NCBI GenBank assembly: GCA_944331725.1
Contig: CALVJE010000017.1
Span: forward strand, 1-14,101
Length of the DNA stretch: 14,101 bases
Source: an uncultured Bacilli bacterium
Lineage (GTDB): Bacteria; Bacillota_I; Bacilli_A; RF39; UBA660
Direction of reading: 5' to 3'
Shown here: one piece after another, positions 1 through 6,591 of the stretch
Numbering within the stretch: position 1 is the stretch's first letter
Layout: every line of letters begins with the position of its first letter
The notes under the pieces: model-generated
Database searches by the model: none
What the model saw: only the letters and a program-made list of their open reading frames with translations
Told to the model about the DNA's origin: nothing
Made by a program: the position numbers and the translations under genes

Positions 1-54
1 ACACCAAAAGTAGTGTTAAAAGTACGAACTTGTGATACAATAATTATAGCTTGA
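1..54 (+). pseudogene. coaB: coaB 5' fragment (partial, runs off the window)
   Basis: Frame 1 reads TPKVVLKVRTCD over bases 1-36, then five more codons to an in-frame TGA at 52-54. The TPK-V-V-x-K-V-R pattern resembles the segment of stand-alone (streptococcal-type) CoaB proteins just before the conserved IGFKLL motif. That motif appears in the same frame at 661-678, about 0.6 kb downstream. I therefore read this as the upstream part of the same gene, cut by an insertion near base 38. The identification rests on only 12 codons and on family sequences recalled from memory, so it depends on the much clearer downstream half. The rest of the N-terminal part lies outside the window. Confidence 0.5.
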
Positions 55-75
55 ACGCTTAGTGCGTACAGCAAG

Positions 76-186
76 AGTTAATAACAAAGGTCTCGAATAA
101 AAAAGAGATATGAGTATAAGGACATCAAAAATGACATTTGAAGGGCAGCCCGAGAATGTCATTTTTTTCGCGCGAACTCGAGGTGC
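76..186 (+). repeat. Left arm of perfect 111-bp inverted repeat
   Basis: Bases 76-186 are the exact reverse complement of 541-651, with no mismatch in my base-by-base comparison. Identity stops sharply at both ends. The arm starts AGTTAATAACAAAGG and ends CGCGCGAACTCGAGGTGC. Parts of it (139-154 and 169-186) are far richer in G+C than the surrounding DNA, about two thirds GC. The arm also carries its own internal hairpin at 127-166. Confidence 0.95.
127..166. terminator. Bidirectional terminator-like hairpin in left arm
   Basis: AAAAATGACATT (127-138) pairs with AATGTCATTTTT (155-166), a 12-bp stem topped by a second short stem GGG-CAG-CCC. On the plus strand a run of seven T follows; on the minus strand a T run also follows. 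It would stop transcription in either direction, or act as the tip of a cruciform. Confidence 0.6.
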
Positions 187-540
187 AAGCATTAGTGTAG
201 TTTAATAACAAAATATAGGTAATACTATTCTTATTTAAAATGATATTGTTCTACATTTTGTTATTAAATTATATTGCTTGATGCACTCGTTAAATTAATT
301 TTATTAGTTTTAAGTATAAATCAAGCAATATGGAAAACTTTAATTTCTACATTTATAAAATTATTTTATATGTTCTCATTAAAGTTTTCTCTATACTAAT
401 ACTTTTTGATACTATTTTAAAAGAACCTATTTTATATATTAATATTGATTTTTAAAATAGTATCAATGGTATTCAAAACTTTTGATAGAATAGTTTTATT
501 TATTAGAAAAGTTCGTTGTTTATCAAAAGTTGTAGAATAC
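187..540. repeat. Five consecutive hairpins between the 111-bp arms
   Basis: This stretch has no credible gene but is filled by five side-by-side inverted repeats: 201-214/255-268 (14 bp), 271-281/321-331 (11 bp), 333-344/378-389 (12 bp), 406-422/450-466 (17 bp) and 477-487/521-531 (11 bp). All are perfect in these core stems. Hairpin 3 encloses a further small palindrome at 354-370. The hairpins do not overlap, so they can all form at once, giving a multi-branched fold closed by the 111-bp stem. I see no known riboswitch or ribozyme core. Confidence 0.8.
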
Positions 541-651
541 GCACCTCGAGTTCGCGCGAAAAAAATGACATTCTCGGGCTGCCCTTCAAATGTCATTTTT
601 GATGTCCTTATACTCATATCTCTTTTTTATTCGAGACCTTTGTTATTAACT
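541..651 (-). repeat. Right arm of perfect 111-bp inverted repeat
   Basis: This is the reverse complement of 76-186. Its outer end (base 651) coincides with the point where coaB coding similarity resumes (NIKLIGFKLL from 652). The left arm, by contrast, sits about 38 bp inside the left coding boundary, so the insertion is asymmetric. Transcription through both arms would give a 111-bp RNA duplex. Confidence 0.95.
561..600. terminator. Bidirectional terminator-like hairpin in right arm
   Basis: This is the inverted copy of the hairpin in the left arm: AAAAATGACATT (561-572) pairs with AATGTCATTTTT (589-600) around GGG-CTG-CCC. It lies between the element core and the coaB 3' fragment, so it should reduce transcription reaching that fragment from the left. 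Confidence 0.6.
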
Positions 652-886
652 AATATTAAACTAATTGGCTTTAAGTTACTTGATGGTGTTTCTAAAGAAG
701 AGTTACTTAGGGTTGCATCTAATTTAAGAGAAAAGAATAATGCTGACTATATTGTAGCGAATGATTTATCTAGAGTTGGAAATGGAAAACATTATGCTAC
801 TATAATTAATGAAGAAGGTATTTATAGAGAGTGTGAGACAAAAGATGAAATTGCTAAATCTCTTAGAAAGATATTATTTAAATGAT

Positions 887-910
887 AAAAGACTCATTAT
901 TGAGCCTTTT
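887..910. terminator. Bidirectional terminator between coaB and the dehydrogenase gene
   Basis: AAAAGACTCA (887-896) pairs with TGAGCCTTTT (901-910) around a TTAT loop, with one G-U-type pair. A T run follows on both strands. It starts 2 bp after the coaB stop and ends 5 bp before the 3' end of the convergent gene, so it can serve both. Confidence 0.8.
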
Positions 911-914
911 TGAT

Positions 915-1970
915 TTAATTATTTATTATGGTCTTTAATTCTCCCATACGTGATGTTGGAATAAATCCTGGGGATGATGCTATTACATCAGGTATTCTAT
1001 TTACTATAGTAGCACAAGTTAATTCAACAGTTCTTGGTTTTTCAATTACTAGAGTTGTATCAGGTTCTCCATATACTGTCCAAATATTCTTATCAAATTC
1101 ATCTTTGTTATAAACTTTACCAATACATTCTGTTTCTAAAGTTATTCCTTCCTTTGTTTCTGTTGTAACGACAGCACTCATACCTGTAGCCATACCAGCT
1201 TTAACAGTCATTCCTAAAGTGCTTGATTCAATATCATAATCATTGAATTGAGGTACACATTTTTGACTTTGACTTATTACTGTTAGACCAAGTTTATCAC
1301 AAAGCCAGCCATTAACATTCCACATATATGATGGAGCATAAGCGCCACTTTCAATTACTTTTCTTCTTTCTTCATCACTTATTTCATCGGCACTTGCTAC
1401 TTGATCTTCAAACTCTTCTTTTGTAAGTCCTGCACCGTGAGCTTTAGCAAGAGCAATACCATAGTCTTCTACATTATAAGAAGAACTTCCTTTAATTTTG
1501 GTAATATTATGAGTAGCTCCTACTAAAGTAGTAATTAAATTACCCCAGAAAGCATCTTGATAACCACTACCTGTAATTGTACAATTATTTTCTTTAGCAA
1601 GTTTATCAATTTTCTCTGTTAAGTTTGGGTTAGAGTTCATTGGGAAGAACGCTTCTTCACAAGTTGTAATAGCGTTAACTCCACACTTAGCACAAAGCAT
1701 TAATGCTTCTTCTACGTCTACTAGAAGACTCATAGTTGTAACTATTGCACAATCAGGTTTTAATTTAGTTAGAAGTTCTTCTGCTTTATCCACACTTTCA
1801 ACAACAACTCCTACTTTCTCAGTACCTATTATTTCTCCAATATCTTTTCCTATTACATCAGGATTGATATCTACTGCACCGATTATACTACCGCCATTTT
1901 CAATTACATAACGCATAGTACAAACACTCATTTTTCCACATCCATATTGGAATATTCTTAATCCTTTCAT
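915..1970 (-). CDS. 2,4-diaminopentanoate dehydrogenase-like NAD(P)-dependent oxidoreductase
   Basis: A 351-residue DapB-like dehydrogenase. An N-terminal Rossmann motif (FQYGCGKMS, about residues 7-15) binds NAD(P). The middle contains GSGYQDAFWGNL and the C-terminal part ends with the IVNRIPDVIASSPGFIPTS pattern of the 2,4-diaminopentanoate dehydrogenase C-terminal domain. The known enzyme (Ord of clostridial ornithine fermentation) oxidatively deaminates 2,4-diaminopentanoate. No other ornithine-degradation gene is nearby, so the true substrate is uncertain; many relatives are labelled simply amine dehydrogenase or DapB-like. Start choice: an in-frame ATG lies at 1979, but AAAGGA ends next to it, and the ATG at 1970 has this site at normal spacing (AAAGGATGGTAGAAATG). 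It is likely transcribed alone, from the promoter at 1994-2002 to the terminator at 887-910. Confidence 0.75.
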   Translation of the reverse strand: MKGLRIFQYGCGKMSVCTMRYVIENGGSIIGAVDINPDVIGKDIGEIIGTEKVGVVVESVDKAEELLTKLKPDCAIVTTMSLLVDVEEALMLCAKCGVNAITTCEEAFFPMNSNPNLTEKIDKLAKENNCTITGSGYQDAFWGNLITTLVGATHNITKIKGSSSYNVEDYGIALAKAHGAGLTKEEFEDQVASADEISDEERRKVIESGAYAPSYMWNVNGWLCDKLGLTVISQSQKCVPQFNDYDIESSTLGMTVKAGMATGMSAVVTTETKEGITLETECIGKVYNKDEFDKNIWTVYGEPDTTLVIEKPRTVELTCATIVNRIPDVIASSPGFIPTSRMGELKTIINN

Positions 1971-1993
1971 TTCTACCATCCTTTCTTACCTTA

Positions 1994-2002
1994 ATTATAT
2001 CA
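1994..2002 (-). promoter_or_regulatory. Extended -10 promoter of the dehydrogenase gene
   Basis: The minus strand reads TGATATAAT, a perfect TATAAT preceded by TGn. No good -35 is seen at 17 bp. The expected start of transcription near 1987 leaves too short a leader for the ATG at 1979 and supports the ATG at 1970. Confidence 0.6.
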
Positions 2003-2056
2003 CGGGATTTTAAAAATATATGAAAGAAAACTTTGGCTTTCCATAATTTGACATAG

Positions 2057-2094
2057 AAAAAAGCGTTTACACAATTTTATATGTTAACGCTTTT
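2057..2094 (-). terminator. secA terminator
   Basis: On the minus strand AAAAGCGTT pairs with AACGCTTTT, followed by a T run (complement of 2057-2062). It lies just after the secA stop. The matching A/T runs on both sides could also let it work in the other direction. Confidence 0.75.
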
Positions 2095-2101
2095 CTATTT
2101 T

Positions 2102-4594
2102 TTATTTTCCACAACATTGTTTATATTTCTTACCTGATCCACAAGGACAAGGATCATTTCTACCTACTTTTTTTACTCTTTTTGGAGTTTTTTTAGTATC
2201 TTTAGTATCATTTGTTCTTGCTTCTTTTGCTACTTGCTTTCTTTCAACATTTTGTCTAATTTCTGCTTTAAGTAAGAATACTGTAATATCTCTATCAATT
2301 TTTTGAAGCATATCATCAAATAGTCCATATCCTTCTGTAGTATATGCTCTTAATGGATCATCTTGTCCATATTGACGAAGATATATTCCTTCTCTTAAGT
2401 GAGACATAACATTTATTTGTTCCATCCAGTAGTTATCTATTACTTGTAATGATAAAGCTTTTTCAAATTCATTACTAATTTCTACAGGAACTTCTTTAAT
2501 CTTATTTTCATATTCTTCTTTTGCTTTTTCATAAAGATAGTCTATTAATTCATCAGCATTTTTAGAATCTAACTCTTCTTTAGTTATATCATTCTTTAAT
2601 AAGTTTTCATTTGCAAATTCTGTAATACTCTGTAACTCTTCATCTGTAATAACACTATCTACATTTCTTGATTTAACTAAATCTGTAATATGATTATGAA
2701 TTGAGTTTAATACTGTTTCGTGAATAGAATCACTATCTAAGATTTCATTACGTTTTCCATACATAATTTCTCTTTGAGTATTCATAACATCATCATATTG
2801 TAATAAGTGTTTTCTAGCATCATAGTTATTTCCTTCAACTCTTTTTTGAGCTGTACCGATTGCTTTTGTAAAGGTTTTACTTTGAATAGCTTGATCTCCA
2901 AAACCAAAACTTTTCATCATTTCTCTAATTCTTTCGCTACCAAATCTGATCATTAAGTCATCTTCCATAGAGACAAAGAACTGTGTATAACCTGGATCTC
3001 CTTGACGTCCAGAACGACCTCTTAACTGATTATCAATACGACGTGATTCGTGACGTTCAGTACCAATTACACAAAGTCCACCTAGTTCTCTTATTTCGTC
3101 TGATAATTTAATATCAGTACCACGTCCTGCCATATTGGTTGCAATAGTTACAGAACGATGTTCTCCAATTTTAGAAATAATTTCAGCTTCACGAGCGTGA
3201 TTCTTAGCATTTAATATTTCGTGAGGAATATGTGCTTTCTTTAACAAATCACTTATAAGTTCACTTGTTTCAATTGCTATAGTACCAATTAAAACAGGTT
3301 GTCCTTTATCATAACGACTTTTAACTTCATTAATAATTGCCTTATATTTAGCACTACGTGTAGCGAAAACTAAGTCAGGTGCATCTGTTCTTATAACTGG
3401 TTTGTTAGTAGGTATTTCAATAACATACATATTATAAATATCTCTAAACTCTTCTTCTTCTGTTTTTGCAGTACCAGTCATACCTGATAGTTTTTTATAC
3501 ATTCTAAATAAGTTTTGGAATGTAATAGTTGCAAGAGTTTTAGTCTCTTTATTTATTTTAACTCCTTCTTTAGCTTCTATAGCTTGATGAAGTCCATCAC
3601 TATAGGCTCTACCTTTCATTAAACGTCCAGTAAATTGATCTACTATTACTACTTCATCATCTTGAACAACATAGTCTACATCTTTTTTCATAGCATAGTT
3701 AGCACGTAAAGCTTGATTAATATAGTGTACTAGTGTTGCATTTTCTATTTCATATAGATTTTTTATTTTAAACATTTTCTCTGCTTTAGCACTACCTTCA
3801 TCAGTAAGTGATACACTAATTGTACTTTTTCCTGTTTCATCACATATATAATCAGTATCTTCTTTAAGAGATTTAGCAAATTTGTCAGCTTCAATATATA
3901 GATTTTCACTATGACTAGCTCCTCCAGATATAATTAATGGAGTTCTTGCTTCATCAATTAGAATAGAGTCAACCTCATCGACAATAGCAAAGTTTAAAGG
4001 ACGTTGTACTCTATTTTCTTTTCTAATTACCATATTATCTCTTAAGTAATCGAAACCTATTTCATTATTAGTTGAGTATAGAATATCACAGTTATAAGCT
4101 TCCTGTTTTTCTTTAGGAGACATATCTCTTGTATTAACACCTACAGTTAGTCCTAAAAATCTATGTATTCCACCCATCCATTCAGCATCACGAGTTGCAA
4201 GATATTCATTTACTGTAATAATATGAACACCTTTTCCTTCTAAGGCATTAAGATAAGCTGGCATAACACAAGTTAAAGTTTTACCTTCACCTGTTTTCAT
4301 TTCTGCTATGTTACCATAATGAATAGCAAGTGCACCTAATACTTGAACATAGAAAGGCTTTTCTCCAATAACACGGTATGCAGCTTCTCTTGCTACAGCA
4401 AAAGATTCAATTAATATATCTTCTAATGTTTCTCCGTTTGCTAATCTTTCTTTAAATTCTTCTGTTTTATGTTTTAATTCATCATCACTTAACTTAGTCA
4501 TTTCTTCATCAAGCGCTACAATTTTATCAGCTTGTGATGAAAACTTCTTTAACTCTTTATATTCGTGATCGAAAATTCTTGTAAATAATCCCAT
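2102..4594 (-). CDS. secA: Preprotein translocase ATPase SecA
   Basis: SecA is the cytosolic motor that pushes preproteins through SecYEG using ATP. At 830 residues it is a normal, slightly compact length. Motifs in order: QVLGALAIHYGNIAEMKTGEGKT with Walker A (about 98-108), DEVD (206-209) followed by ILIDEARTPLIISG, the SGMTGTA motif, GRGTDIKL, and IGTERHESRRIDNQLRGRSGRQGDPG. The C-terminus is the zinc-binding SEC-C tail (NDPCPCGSGKKYKQCC, about 812-828), which contacts SecB, lipids or ribosomes in other bacteria. The ATG follows AAGGAGA (4602-4608) with a 7-nt spacer. It is the only secA in the window and appears monocistronic. Its likely clients here include the adjacent prepilin-like protein and the SpoIIQ-like protein. 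Confidence 0.98.
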   Translation of the reverse strand: MGLFTRIFDHEYKELKKFSSQADKIVALDEEMTKLSDDELKHKTEEFKERLANGETLEDILIESFAVAREAAYRVIGEKPFYVQVLGALAIHYGNIAEMKTGEGKTLTCVMPAYLNALEGKGVHIITVNEYLATRDAEWMGGIHRFLGLTVGVNTRDMSPKEKQEAYNCDILYSTNNEIGFDYLRDNMVIRKENRVQRPLNFAIVDEVDSILIDEARTPLIISGGASHSENLYIEADKFAKSLKEDTDYICDETGKSTISVSLTDEGSAKAEKMFKIKNLYEIENATLVHYINQALRANYAMKKDVDYVVQDDEVVIVDQFTGRLMKGRAYSDGLHQAIEAKEGVKINKETKTLATITFQNLFRMYKKLSGMTGTAKTEEEEFRDIYNMYVIEIPTNKPVIRTDAPDLVFATRSAKYKAIINEVKSRYDKGQPVLIGTIAIETSELISDLLKKAHIPHEILNAKNHAREAEIISKIGEHRSVTIATNMAGRGTDIKLSDEIRELGGLCVIGTERHESRRIDNQLRGRSGRQGDPGYTQFFVSMEDDLMIRFGSERIREMMKSFGFGDQAIQSKTFTKAIGTAQKRVEGNNYDARKHLLQYDDVMNTQREIMYGKRNEILDSDSIHETVLNSIHNHITDLVKSRNVDSVITDEELQSITEFANENLLKNDITKEELDSKNADELIDYLYEKAKEEYENKIKEVPVEISNEFEKALSLQVIDNYWMEQINVMSHLREGIYLRQYGQDDPLRAYTTEGYGLFDDMLQKIDRDITVFLLKAEIRQNVERKQVAKEARTNDTKDTKKTPKRVKKVGRNDPCPCGSGKKYKQCCGK

Positions 4595-4615
4595 ATAAAC
4601 ATCTCCTTCTTAAGT

Positions 4616-4624
4616 ATTGTAACA
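4616..4624 (-). promoter_or_regulatory. secA promoter, extended -10
   Basis: The minus strand reads TGTTACAAT (TGn plus TACAAT) 21 nt upstream of the secA ATG. The predicted transcript start leaves a short leader holding only the ribosome binding site. Confidence 0.5.
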
Positions 4625-4681
4625 AAAATAACAAATAAGATAAAGTTTTTAAGTGAAATTTGTTAATTTATTATCATATAT

Positions 4682-4704
4682 AAAAACAACAAGATAACTT
4701 GTTG
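4682..4704 (-). terminator. Terminator of the prepilin-like gene
   Basis: On the minus strand CAACAAG pairs with CTTGTTG around TTAT, followed by TTTTT. It starts 3 bp after the stop codon of the prepilin-like gene and separates it from secA. Confidence 0.8.
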
Positions 4705-4707
4705 CCT

Positions 4708-5913
4708 TTAACGATATATTGTTCCAGAGATACCATTTGAATTTCCTGCACCATCTGTAGCGGTTATTGTATAGTTCCAAGAGTATCTACCCATGTTATG
4801 ACATTTCCAGGCGGTTAAATTAGTCCCTGAGGCTCCACCAAAGTTTGTTCGTTGCGTTACTGTATTACCATTATATCCTATATAAGTATGAGTATATGTT
4901 GTTTCATATAGTCCTGATCCTGTTTCGTTAAATGTAAATTCATGGACGGTATTACACATAGCACCTCCTGGAGGATAAGCACAAGCTTGATTGCTAGAGT
5001 CACATGATAATCTTTGAGATATTGTTGGTGGAGTTCTATCTATTCTTACATTTTGATTATTAGGACATTCTGTTGTATTACCAGCATTATCTGTTACTGT
5101 TCCAGGTGATTGATTAGTAAAATTGCCTTCATTAGTATAATCTTTAGTTGCATTACTAACACAGCCACTTTCATCATCACTACATGTTCCTGTTAGTGTT
5201 ATGTTATTTTTAGTCCATGAATCTCCAGTACCTCCACTACTACTACATTTAGGTGGTGTTTTATCTATATAAACATTTACTGGACAATTTCTTTTATTTC
5301 CTTTACCATCTTCTACTGTTATATAGCCAACCTTAGTACTTTGATCAAAAGTTTTTGTAACACTTTCACATCCATTTTCATCTGTACAAGTCATTGTTAT
5401 TGTTCTTTGTCCTGTTGTCCATTCTGTACTTTCTCCTATCGCTTCTCCACATTCTGGAGGAGTAAAATCACTTTGATCTATAACTGTACACTCTTCAGCA
5501 TTTTCTATTCCTTTATACTCATATGCTTTGTTACCATCTTTATCTTCACATGTCATATTATAATCATAATTTTCATTACCCTCACTATCTTTAGTATATC
5601 TTACTTTAGTATTAATACTACAGTTATAATTAGAATCTTCAAAAGGCTTTATTAATCCTGAACTAATTAAATCATCATAAGTTATATCTACACAACCTTC
5701 CCACTGTTCTACACCTAACTCTGTAATATCTTCTCCTTCTCTTGTAACATATACTTTAGCTGCTTCCACTAAACTATTTCCATAGTATTCAAATGGTCTT
5801 GTTTCATTATTTTCTTGTAGTGCTGTTATTGCTGGTAACACCATTAAAAGTATTATAGCCATTATAACTATTGTCGCTAACAACTCTATTAATGTAAAAC
5901 CTCTTCTATTCAT
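4708..5913 (-). CDS. Cysteine-rich prepilin-like surface protein with Ig-like repeats
   Basis: A 401-residue protein with a class III/type IV prepilin signal: basic MNRR, cleavage after Gly5, mature Phe+1 and Glu+5 (FTLIE), then a hydrophobic helix to about residue 32. The rest is outside the membrane. Two related repeats begin TPPEC (151-218) and TPPKC (219-293). Each has a W, an IT-x-T/G-TC-(S/T)D core, a (N/S)GC, a TV-x-D-x-x-GN turn and closes at ID(K/R)TPP. A more diverged third unit (294-401) ends in ATDGAGNS. They resemble bacterial Ig-like/HYR-type domains. There are 16 cysteines, many for a Gram-positive surface protein, suggesting disulfides. No pilus ATPase, platform protein or prepilin peptidase is nearby, so it is an orphan and its role (adhesin, minor pilin) is unknown. 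AGGTGA (5918-5923) lies 7 nt before the ATG. Confidence 0.8.
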   Translation of the reverse strand: MNRRGFTLIELLATIVIMAIILLMVLPAITALQENNETRPFEYYGNSLVEAAKVYVTREGEDITELGVEQWEGCVDITYDDLISSGLIKPFEDSNYNCSINTKVRYTKDSEGNENYDYNMTCEDKDGNKAYEYKGIENAEECTVIDQSDFTPPECGEAIGESTEWTTGQRTITMTCTDENGCESVTKTFDQSTKVGYITVEDGKGNKRNCPVNVYIDKTPPKCSSSGGTGDSWTKNNITLTGTCSDDESGCVSNATKDYTNEGNFTNQSPGTVTDNAGNTTECPNNQNVRIDRTPPTISQRLSCDSSNQACAYPPGGAMCNTVHEFTFNETGSGLYETTYTHTYIGYNGNTVTQRTNFGGASGTNLTAWKCHNMGRYSWNYTITATDGAGNSNGISGTIYR

Positions 5914-5934
5914 ACGATCACCTATTCTAAAAAG

Positions 5935-5943
5935 ATTATAGCA
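5935..5943 (-). promoter_or_regulatory. Promoter of the prepilin-like gene, extended -10
   Basis: The minus strand reads TGCTATAAT, a perfect -10 with TGn, 21 nt upstream of the ATG and just downstream of the hpf terminator. No clear -35 is seen. Confidence 0.6.
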
Positions 5944-5945
5944 TA

Positions 5946-5982
5946 AGAAAAGAGTTATTAAAAGTTAAGTTTTCAATAACTC
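5946..5982 (-). terminator. hpf terminator
   Basis: On the minus strand GAGTTATT pairs with AATAACTC (5952-5959/5975-5982), extended by A-T pairs, and is followed by CTTTTC. It separates hpf from the prepilin-like gene. Confidence 0.7.
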
Positions 5983-5990
5983 CCTATCTT

Positions 5991-6521
5991 TTATTCTGCT
6001 TCTATTAATCCATAGCCACCATTTTTTCTTTTATAAATGACAGCTTCTTTATTAGTATCAATATTTTTAAATAAATAAAACTCGTGTCCTAATAATTCTA
6101 ATTGAAGTATAGCTTCTTCTTCATCCATAGGTTTTACTTCAATTTTCTTTCTTTTAATTATTTCTGTTTCTGAAGGCTCTTCCTCTTCTTCAATATCAAT
6201 AAAACTAAAATCTGTTTTTGTTTTATTTTCTTTAGCTTTAATTTTAGTCTTATTCTTTCTAATTTGACGTTCCATTACGTCTATTGCTTTATCAACTGCT
6301 GCATAAAAATCTTCTTGTGTTTCTTCTGATCTAATAATGAAATTTCGAAGTGGAATAGTAATTTCTACAGTTTGGAGATGACCTTTTACTTTAACTAAAA
6401 CATTTGCTCTGACATCATCACTTTTTTCTAAATACTTTTCTAACTTTTTTAGCTTTTCATTAATATAGTCTTTCATTGCTTTAGTTACTTCAAGTTTGTC
6501 TCCTCTAATAATTATTTCCAT
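5991..6521 (-). CDS. hpf: Long-form ribosome hibernation promoting factor
   Basis: HPF binds idle 30S subunits at the decoding centre and, in its long form, pairs two ribosomes into 100S dimers in stationary phase. The 176-residue length is typical of the long form. Residues 1-100 form the S30AE/YfiA domain (MEIIIRGDKLEVT, then DDVRANVLVKVKGHLQTVEITIPL and DFYAAVDKAIDVMERQIRKNK). An acidic, lysine-rich linker follows (about 100-130). The C-terminal dimerisation domain (PMDEEEAILQLELLGHEFYLF to YKRKNGGYGLIE) is complete. AAGGAAGGTGA lies before the ATG. It probably has its own promoter at 6543-6551, directly after the cold-shock gene terminator. Confidence 0.95.
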   Translation of the reverse strand: MEIIIRGDKLEVTKAMKDYINEKLKKLEKYLEKSDDVRANVLVKVKGHLQTVEITIPLRNFIIRSEETQEDFYAAVDKAIDVMERQIRKNKTKIKAKENKTKTDFSFIDIEEEEEPSETEIIKRKKIEVKPMDEEEAILQLELLGHEFYLFKNIDTNKEAVIYKRKNGGYGLIEAE

Positions 6522-6542
6522 AATATCACCTTCCTTAGTATT

Positions 6543-6551
6543 AATATATCA
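6543..6551 (-). promoter_or_regulatory. Probable hpf promoter, extended -10
   Basis: The minus strand reads TGATATATT (TGn plus TATATT) 21 nt before the hpf ATG. It lies between the csp terminator and hpf, giving hpf independent transcription. The match is weaker than at neighbouring genes. Confidence 0.4.
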
Positions 6552-6560
6552 CAAAAGGGC

Positions 6561-6591
6561 AAAAAAACCAACTACTTTACTACAGCTGGTT
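6561..6591 (-). terminator. Terminator overlapping the 3' end of the first csp gene
   Basis: On the minus strand AACCAGCT (6584-6591) pairs with AGTTGGTT (6566-6573), followed by a T run (complement of 6561-6567). The stem includes the codons for Glu-Pro-Ala and the TAG stop (6572-6574), so coding and terminator share bases. Confidence 0.7.

Larger units (their letters stand above)
38..650. mobile_element. Non-coding palindromic insertion (~612 bp) inside coaB
   Basis: The two coaB fragments are in the same frame and are separated by DNA with no credible gene. Removing 612 nt (37-648, 38-649 or 39-650; the dinucleotide AC occurs at both ends) would join GAT to ACT AAT ATT and restore the frame. 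The insert holds a 38-bp left extension with a small hairpin (50-75), a 111-bp arm, a 354-bp core with five hairpins, and the inverted 111-bp arm, which ends exactly at the right coding boundary. No transposase, integrase or intron-encoded protein is present. No target-site duplication longer than 2 bp is visible. It could be a MITE-like element, an invertible segment, or DNA specifying a large structured RNA. I do not recognise the family. Confidence 0.6.
445..885 (+). pseudogene. coaB: coaB 3' fragment: C-terminal part of phosphopantothenate-cysteine ligase, in an open frame extended into the element
   Basis: CoaB joins cysteine to 4'-phosphopantothenate in coenzyme A synthesis. Only bases 649-885 look like CoaB: IGFKLL, then an SKEEL helix, ADYIVANDLS, GKHYATII and an ending KDEIAKSLRKILFK. 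This matches the C-terminal third of the stand-alone (not CoaBC-fused) enzymes of streptococcal type. It ends at a natural TGA (883-885). The frame stays open leftwards to 445 only because it reads through the right repeat arm. That start is TTG with no ribosome binding site, and residues 1-68 resemble nothing I know. The N-terminal part of the ligase is missing here, so a protein made from this frame alone should not be active. A spliced or excised form would rejoin it to the 5' fragment. The gene faces the dehydrogenase gene and shares its terminator. Confidence 0.75.

Noticed and set aside
187..540. CRISPR array
   Set aside because: The hairpins differ in sequence and length and there is no regular repeat-spacer pattern.
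432..617. Open frame on the minus strand (61 codons) running through the right arm, and its twin ATG frame at 110-205 on the plus strand
   Set aside because: Both read the same inverted-repeat arm (MSIRTSKMTFEGQPE...). They lack ribosome binding sites and end differently once outside the arm. The sequence is explained by the hairpin structure, so I do not call a protein.
38..650. Group I or group II self-splicing intron in coaB
   Set aside because: It would explain the exact frame restoration, but I find no domain V-like hairpin with the AGC triad, no GTGYG start at the junction, no group I core segments, and no intron-encoded protein. A perfect 111-bp stem is also not usual for these introns. 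Another kind of RNA removal is not excluded.
928..1113. Plus-strand open frame over the dehydrogenase gene
   Set aside because: It is the antisense of a well-conserved coding region and has no binding site. The same applies to 5341-5655, 8242-8604, 9295-9483 and 10258-10461.
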